A DNA stretch of 11,867 nucleotides, from assembly GCA_947464585.1 (NCBI GenBank), contig CANHYS010000023.1, positions 1 to 11,867 of the forward strand, read 5' to 3'. Position numbers and translations under genes: made by a program. Of the stretch, positions 7,627 through 11,867 are shown one piece after another. A model generated the notes under the pieces. It worked only from the letters and a program-made list of their open reading frames with translations. It had not been told where the DNA came from and ran no database searches. Numbering within the stretch: the stretch's first letter is position 1; each line of letters opens with the position of its first letter. The DNA comes from Planctomycetaceae bacterium (GTDB lineage Bacteria; Planctomycetota; Planctomycetia; Pirellulales; UBA1268).

Positions 7627-9189
7627 ATGTCGTCTCTTCCCGCTCCTTCCAGTTTTCGAACGGCCCTGATTCTTTCCAGTGTTTTGCTCCTGACACGCGG
7701 GAGCGAGTCGCGAATTCTCGCGCAGACGCCCGAGACGCTTCCGGCAGCTACGTCGGGCCTCGAAAGCGACCTCAATACGCTCGCGAGCGACTTGGAAAAG
7801 GCTGTTCAAGCCGACGCCGCCCTGCAAGGCAGTTGGCTCGATATCGACATGGACGATCAGACGCCAGCCGAGGATGGACCCGGGCGATTTGTGTTTCGCC
7901 GAGTTCTCGACCCACGAAAAGCTGACAGCCAGTCGGCGGCCATGGACGCCCTCATGAGGCGACTCGTGCCCAGCGGACGTTATCGTGTCGATACCGCGAG
8001 AGATCGACGGCTTCCCTATAGCGATCTGATGGATGCCTTGCGGGCGATCGTGGCAAAGGATGTGCGGTTCACCGGCTGCAAGGTGCTCGGCGGAACGTAC
8101 CGCTTCAATACGGACGGTGGCACGCTCGACTTCCTGCCACGTTTCCAGGTTGCTCGAGACGGCCAGTTCACGGCCCTCATGGGCGAGTGCCGCAGGATCA
8201 TGAAGGGCGACCCCGTCTGGTCGGAAGTGACTGTCAGCGAAAGTGAGGAGGACAAGGGGCAAAAGGTGCTAGTGCCCGAGCCTCCAGAGCCGGACGTCAA
8301 CGACCTGTTCGCAAAAATCCAGCAGGCAATTCGGGATGAGCCGTCACTGCAGGGATCGTGGATGGACGTCCGCGTGGACGACCAGGATCACCCCGACATC
8401 GCTCCCAAGATCTACATTTTTCGTCGGTCTTTCGACGGAGAACGGATGACGGCCCAATCGGCGGCCATGGACAAACTGATGCGCCGGCTCGTCCCCAGCG
8501 GCCGCTTTCGCGTCGATGCCGCGAAGGACGTGAGGCTTCCGCTGTCACAACTGATCAGCAGAATCCAGCAGGAGATTGATATCGAGCCACGATTCGCTGG
8601 CTGCTCACTCTCGACCGGCACATACGCATTCAATGACGACGATGACTCATTCGACCTCGTGCTACACGGCCGGGTCTGGAAAGAGAAACAGACCGACCTT
8701 ATCGCCAACCTATGCCGCTCGCTCATGAAGGAGGACCCGTCATGGGACGCAGCAGACGTCCATCTGCTGACCGGCGACCGCGATGAACTGGCCGTCGTGC
8801 CGGAGTCGCCCACGACAGGTGCTCGCTACTACTCAGAGGCCATGCACCATTTCTGGAAAATGGACTACGACGCATCTGATCGGCTGCTCGCACTCGCGTC
8901 GACCGAAGATCCGTTGAACGTCGTCTATCGGTATTGGCGGGTGATCGGTGACCTCGCCGAGGGCGACCAGGGATTAGCCGAGTCCCGCCTGCAGAAAACA
9001 ATGGATAGCTTCGGCGTGTGGGCGAACTCCCGGCAACACGTCGCGGTCATGCGGGAGATTTATCGTATTCAGGGGCCTTTGCGTCAGGCTCTCATCGAAG
9101 CCGAACGAAAGGCCATGATCACCCGCACGGCGGGGACGGGCCGCAAGGCCCGGCCAGCCACACAGAGATCGGCAGTGGCGATCGACTGA
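7627..9189 (+). CDS. Exported protein with tandem 175-residue duplication and TPR-like tail
   Basis: The 520-residue product is not a family I recognise. Residues 1-33 look like a signal peptide: a hydrophobic core around TALILSSVLLL, then LAQ as a possible cleavage region. Two copies of one domain follow, at about 56-199 and 231-374, in register at exactly 175 residues with no gap. Shared landmarks are LQGSW (66-70 and 241-245), QSAAMD (102-107 and 277-282), LVPSGR, RLP, a Gly-Cys (Cys151 and Cys326), a second Cys (Cys188 and Cys363) and DPxW. Two conserved cysteines per copy suggest a disulfide in an exported domain. Residues about 398-495 are helical and TPR-like (SEAMHHFWKMDYDASDRLL). The basic C-terminus is short. 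There is no Shine-Dalgarno; the ATG was chosen because it gives the signal peptide directly. It is the first rightward gene, 54 bases before the FHA gene, so probably cotranscribed. Function is unknown; binding of an envelope ligand is a guess. Confidence 0.85.
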   Translation: MSSLPAPSSFRTALILSSVLLLTRGSESRILAQTPETLPAATSGLESDLNTLASDLEKAVQADAALQGSWLDIDMDDQTPAEDGPGRFVFRRVLDPRKADSQSAAMDALMRRLVPSGRYRVDTARDRRLPYSDLMDALRAIVAKDVRFTGCKVLGGTYRFNTDGGTLDFLPRFQVARDGQFTALMGECRRIMKGDPVWSEVTVSESEEDKGQKVLVPEPPEPDVNDLFAKIQQAIRDEPSLQGSWMDVRVDDQDHPDIAPKIYIFRRSFDGERMTAQSAAMDKLMRRLVPSGRFRVDAAKDVRLPLSQLISRIQQEIDIEPRFAGCSLSTGTYAFNDDDDSFDLVLHGRVWKEKQTDLIANLCRSLMKEDPSWDAADVHLLTGDRDELAVVPESPTTGARYYSEAMHHFWKMDYDASDRLLALASTEDPLNVVYRYWRVIGDLAEGDQGLAESRLQKTMDSFGVWANSRQHVAVMREIYRIQGPLRQALIEAERKAMITRTAGTGRKARPATQRSAVAID

Positions 9190-9226
9190 AAGTCGTGTTC
9201 CTTATTTTTTCATCGGTGGTCTGGCC

Positions 9227-9233
9227 AAGGAGG
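9227..9233 (+). promoter_or_regulatory. Strong ribosome binding site before the FHA gene
   Basis: AAGGAGG ends 10 bases before the ATG at 9244. It is the best Shine-Dalgarno in the window, while most neighbours have none, and it fixes the start of the FHA protein. Confidence 0.8.
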
Positions 9234-9243
9234 GTTCGTTCTC

Positions 9244-10422
9244 ATGTCGTTTGGTCGCCTGGTCTATTACAGTGCGATTCTTGCCGGCTGGGCAGCGTTT
9301 GCCGCGTGGCTGATCGCTGAAACGGCGATTCTGGGTCGGCTTCCGGCGGTCGAGGTCCTGCTTACGGCGGCGATTGCGGGCGCTGCGATCGGGTGTGCCG
9401 TAAATGTTGCCGCGGGGCTGAGCAATCCGAGCCTGCAAGCCATCGCCGGCCGCGCTCTTCCAGGCCTGATCGGAGGAGCAATCGGGGGAGCGATCGGTGG
9501 CCTAGTGGGCGACGTCGCCTACGGAATGGGTCTGCCGCGCGGCCTCGGTTGGATGCTCATGGGCATCGGGATCGGCATCGTTGAGGGAGTGCAGGAGCGA
9601 TCGCTTGCCAAGATCCGCAACGGGCTGATCGGTGGAGCCGTGGGCGGACTCCTGGGGGGCGTGTTGTTCGATCCGATCCAGAAACTCGTTGCATCGGGCA
9701 GCGGCATGTCGAGCCGTGCCATTGCGTTCGTGGTGCTGGGCCTCGCGATCGGTGCCTGTATTGGCTTCGCACAAGTTGCGTTGAAGGAAGCGTGGCTCAC
9801 GGTCGTCGACGGCTACCGCCCCGGGCGTCAACTCATCCTCAGCCGACCAGTGACCACGCTGGGACGGGCGGAACACCTCCCCTTACCCTTCATCGGGACC
9901 ATGAATCGGGAAGTGGCTCTTGAACACGCGAAAGTCACGCGGCAGGGTGACGGTGGCTTCATTCTCGAGGATCTCGGCGCCGGCCCGCGGATTGCCCTGA
10001 ACCGACAGCCCCTCGCCTCGCCAACGCGTCTTTCCGACGGCGACATCATCAAGCTGGGACCGAATGTCATTCGTTTCAACGAACGACACGCCCACCCTGG
10101 CAGCGTCGCCGGTGGGCAAACCGATCAAGGGGTTCAGGGACATCAGCAACCAAAGCCTCCGGCCCCGCCGCCAGCCCCTCCAACTCCGCCACCTCTAGGA
10201 GCGCGCATGGCTCCGCCCGTCGCCCCGTCCACAACTGCCCCCGCGCGTCAGCCGCCCGCCCCCATCGCGAGACCAAGTGCCGCCGCGCCGCCCCCAGCAC
10301 CGCCTCGACCTGCCGGGCCCGTCGCCCCTCGCCCAACCGTGTCCCAGCCACCGGCACCGCCACGGCCATCGGGTGGCTCCAAGCCTCCGCCGCCGCCACC
10401 CCCGCCACCGCCAAAGCGATAG
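9244..10422 (+). CDS. Glycine-zipper membrane protein with divergent FHA domain and proline-rich tail
   Basis: The product has 392 residues in three parts. Residues 5-180 are hydrophobic and very glycine-rich, with about five membrane segments and two similar zippers (GLIGGAIGGAIGG at 74-86 and GLIGGAVGGLLGG at 127-139). A cytoplasmic FHA domain follows at about 190-280: GR at 207-208, EHAKV (227-231), LEDLGAGPRIALN (241-253) and LSDGDIIKLG (263-272). FHA domains bind phosphothreonine peptides, and a kinase is encoded across the divergent region, so this may read its output. The usual SRxHA motif here reads ALEHA, and Asn253 is followed by Arg, not Gly, so phosphopeptide binding is uncertain. 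Residues about 302-390 are Pro/Ala-rich and end in ten prolines before KR, which probably needs EF-P for translation and may dock SH3-like or other partners. It has a strong ribosome binding site and lies between the duplicated exported protein and the GATase-like gene. Similar glycine-zipper FHA proteins are known to me from planctomycetes. Confidence 0.9.
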   Translation: MSFGRLVYYSAILAGWAAFAAWLIAETAILGRLPAVEVLLTAAIAGAAIGCAVNVAAGLSNPSLQAIAGRALPGLIGGAIGGAIGGLVGDVAYGMGLPRGLGWMLMGIGIGIVEGVQERSLAKIRNGLIGGAVGGLLGGVLFDPIQKLVASGSGMSSRAIAFVVLGLAIGACIGFAQVALKEAWLTVVDGYRPGRQLILSRPVTTLGRAEHLPLPFIGTMNREVALEHAKVTRQGDGGFILEDLGAGPRIALNRQPLASPTRLSDGDIIKLGPNVIRFNERHAHPGSVAGGQTDQGVQGHQQPKPPAPPPAPPTPPPLGARMAPPVAPSTTAPARQPPAPIARPSAAAPPPAPPRPAGPVAPRPTVSQPPAPPRPSGGSKPPPPPPPPPPKR

Positions 10423-10507
10423 CACGGACTCGTAGCTCGATGTCCCGACTGCCCTAAGGCCGCACAGCCTCTCGTTCCAGCGTTCTACAGCCTCCGTGGT
10501 CTCCACC

Positions 10508-11698
10508 ATGTCAACCTCATTGCCGAGCCCGATAGCCCTGATCATCGACGGCGCGATCGCGGCGGCGCTCGTCGCATCACTGGGCCTTGTGTTCATGTTC
10601 GAACCACCGGCCAAGCCGCCTGAAACCGCAACGCTCGAACCGCCGACGCCTCAGGTCGAGCCAATCGCCAAGATCAAGACGTTGCGGCTGGCAGTAACGC
10701 CGGAAATCGCTGAATTCGATGATATGGGCAGGCTGCTCGACACGCTCGGCGAAGCCTATACATACCGCCTCATGCCGTTCGATGACCTTCTCGACTCCTC
10801 CAAGCTGGAGTCGTTCGACATCGTTTTCGCGACGTGCTCAGGACTGCCGGAGAATTGGCTTGGGGCTGCCTCGGGGGGCGAACGCCGGGGCCGCACTCTG
10901 TATATCATGAACGAAGAGACGTTTGCGCGGGCTAAGGAATGCCTGCGGCGATTTGTTAGCAAAGGCGGCACCCTATACGCGTCGGACATGCAATACAACG
11001 TCGTTGCCCACTGCTTTCCCGAATTCGTCGACACAGGGTCTCTGGCCCGTGGCGCTCCCCAGACAGTCAAGGCGCAGGTTCAAGACCCGGCGCTCCGCGA
11101 GATACTCGGGGCTGATATCGACCTGACATTCGATCAGGACGGTTGGGCCGCCGCCGCCTTCTCAGGGCCAGGCCTGACCAGCTATCTCCGCGGCGAGTTC
11201 AAAACCATTGAAGGCGCGACCATCACTGCTCCCCTGCTCGTGAAATTTCCTCACGGCGATGGCAACGTGATCTTCACATCGTTTCACAACGAGAAGCAGA
11301 CCAGTGAGAAGGAGCAGCAACTCCTGAAGTACCTCGTGTTCTCGGCCGTGACAGCGGGCGTCGATGCAGAGGCCGACCGGTCGATGGCCAAAGGCGGATT
11401 TTCTCAGACCAAAAAAAACCTTTTCTCGGCCTCGAGCGAGGCTGACTCGGTATCGCAGAACTATGACAACAAGGCGGTGACCGACCTCCAGTTCGTGCTG
11501 GCATTCCCTGAACAGGGCGCCACGCTGGAACTGGCTGTGACGGGGCCAGACGGCGTGACCAACCGCAAGCGGGGCACGTCAACCATTTCGATCGACGTGC
11601 CAAGTGCGGCGGTGGGTTCTTGGAAATACTCGATCACGGCCGTGAAGGTGCCCAGCGAAAATTTTCCGTTCACGATTACGGTTGGCAAGAAGCGGTGA
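10508..11698 (+). CDS. Membrane-anchored GATase1/ThuA-like protein with C-terminal Ig-like domain
   Basis: The 396-residue product begins with a membrane segment at about 8-31 and a proline-rich linker (33-53). Residues 57-285 look like a class-I glutamine-amidotransferase-like (ThuA-type) fold: FDIVFATCSG (103-112), the helix before KGGTLYASDMQ (152-162), and GDGNVIFTSFHNEKQTSE (250-267), the last being the typical end strand. The nucleophile elbow lacks the GxCxG of true amidotransferases, so binding is more likely than catalysis. After a linker containing KGGFSQTKKNLFSAS (295-309), residues 325-392 form a beta-rich, Ig-like or PPC-like domain ending in FTITVG. The membrane segment and charges suggest the bulk is outside the cytoplasm. 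Start: ATG 10508 was chosen; an in-frame GTG at 10496 adds four residues and neither has a Shine-Dalgarno. It follows the FHA gene by 85 bases, probably one operon. Such proteins occur near VWA, FHA and kinase genes, which agrees with a signalling role. Confidence 0.85.
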   Translation: MSTSLPSPIALIIDGAIAAALVASLGLVFMFEPPAKPPETATLEPPTPQVEPIAKIKTLRLAVTPEIAEFDDMGRLLDTLGEAYTYRLMPFDDLLDSSKLESFDIVFATCSGLPENWLGAASGGERRGRTLYIMNEETFARAKECLRRFVSKGGTLYASDMQYNVVAHCFPEFVDTGSLARGAPQTVKAQVQDPALREILGADIDLTFDQDGWAAAAFSGPGLTSYLRGEFKTIEGATITAPLLVKFPHGDGNVIFTSFHNEKQTSEKEQQLLKYLVFSAVTAGVDAEADRSMAKGGFSQTKKNLFSASSEADSVSQNYDNKAVTDLQFVLAFPEQGATLELAVTGPDGVTNRKRGTSTISIDVPSAAVGSWKYSITAVKVPSENFPFTITVGKKR

Positions 11699-11715
11699 TC
11701 GCCCGGTGGCGAAAC

Positions 11716-11760
11716 TGTCTCACTGGCGTGCGAATGCCCCGGATACAAGGGGCCGAGACA
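11716..11760. repeat. Nested imperfect inverted repeat in intergenic space
   Basis: TGTCTC (11716-11721) pairs with GAGACA (11755-11760), and within it GCCCC (11736-11740) pairs with GGGGC (11749-11753) around an eight-base loop. The two stems are separated by 14 bases on the left and one on the right, so the fold is not compact. No T-run follows. It could be a weak regulatory or transcription-attenuating structure, or chance in GC-rich DNA. Confidence 0.25.
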
Positions 11761-11780
11761 CGCTGTAGCCTCGAACGAAG

Positions 11781-11867
11781 ATGAGCACCATGCTCTCCAA
11801 TCTGTCGTCGCCCGAGCGGTCTGTGGAGACACTTCGCAAGACCGTTTTCTTTGGCTTGGTGGGAGCG
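11781..11867 (+). CDS. N-terminus of a probable membrane protein, 3' end beyond window
   Basis: The ATG at 11781 opens a frame of 29 codons with no stop to the window edge, beginning MSTMLSNLSSPERSVE. The last visible residues, TVFFGLVGA, look like the start of a membrane segment. It lies 82 bases after the GATase-like gene, on the same strand, with only a GAAG-like sequence before the start. An in-frame ATG at 11790 is an alternative. The N-terminal style resembles glycine-rich membrane proteins such as the FHA protein upstream, but too little is visible to assign a family. Confidence 0.5.
   Translation, partial: MSTMLSNLSSPERSVETLRKTVFFGLVGA

Noticed and set aside
7459..8262. 267-codon minus-strand open frame crossing the intergenic region
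   Set aside because: Most of it is antisense to the exported protein, whose tandem repeat proves the plus strand is coding. Its translation shows no family motif.
9201..9212. T-rich tract after the exported protein as an intrinsic terminator
   Set aside because: No stem precedes the T-run, and a strong ribosome binding site for the next gene follows immediately, which fits one transcript.

Overview
The window is GC-rich and densely coded. It reads like a chromosomal accessory locus of a planctomycete or a similar large-genome bacterium. The evidence is the mix of a GAP1-type protein, a membrane-bound GTPase, an atypical kinase, a membrane FHA protein with a proline tail and a tandemly duplicated secreted protein, with few Shine-Dalgarno sites and very long proteins. 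The lineage is inferred from family knowledge, not from any marker gene.

Layout: two divergent gene sets share a roughly 360-base control region at about 7267-7626. Leftward (minus strand) come a four-pass membrane protein ending in a cytoplasmic zinc-ribbon-like segment and GTPase domain (5086-7266), an atypical protein kinase with a very long helical region and a beta-rich C-terminus (2304-5045), and a GTPase-associated protein 1 (GAP1-N2 type). The GAP1 frame is open from 2229 to base 1 and leaves the window. It contains no stop codon in the window and its end is cut off, yet it is one of the largest genes here. Rightward (plus strand) come an exported protein with a gapless 175-residue tandem duplication (7627-9189), a glycine-zipper membrane protein with a divergent FHA domain and a proline-rich tail (9244-10422), a membrane-anchored glutamine-amidotransferase-like protein (10508-11698), and the first 29 codons of another probable membrane protein (11781 to the edge).

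Working model: GAP1 plus a GTPase of the DO-GTPase type is the core of the NTP-dependent 'ternary' biological conflict systems predicted by comparative genomics in multicellular or complex bacteria. Here the GTPase is fused to two predicted extracytoplasmic coiled coils and sits beside a kinase. The divergent genes supply a possible phosphopeptide reader (FHA), a ligand-binding fold and an exported domain. I infer an envelope-sensing GTPase/kinase system in which the outside signal reaches GAP1 in the cytoplasm. Any effector would lie outside the window. The leftward operon has a good sigma-70-like promoter, and an 18-base perfect palindrome lies between the two gene sets as a candidate shared operator. 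No tRNA, rRNA, IS element, CRISPR array or integration site was seen.
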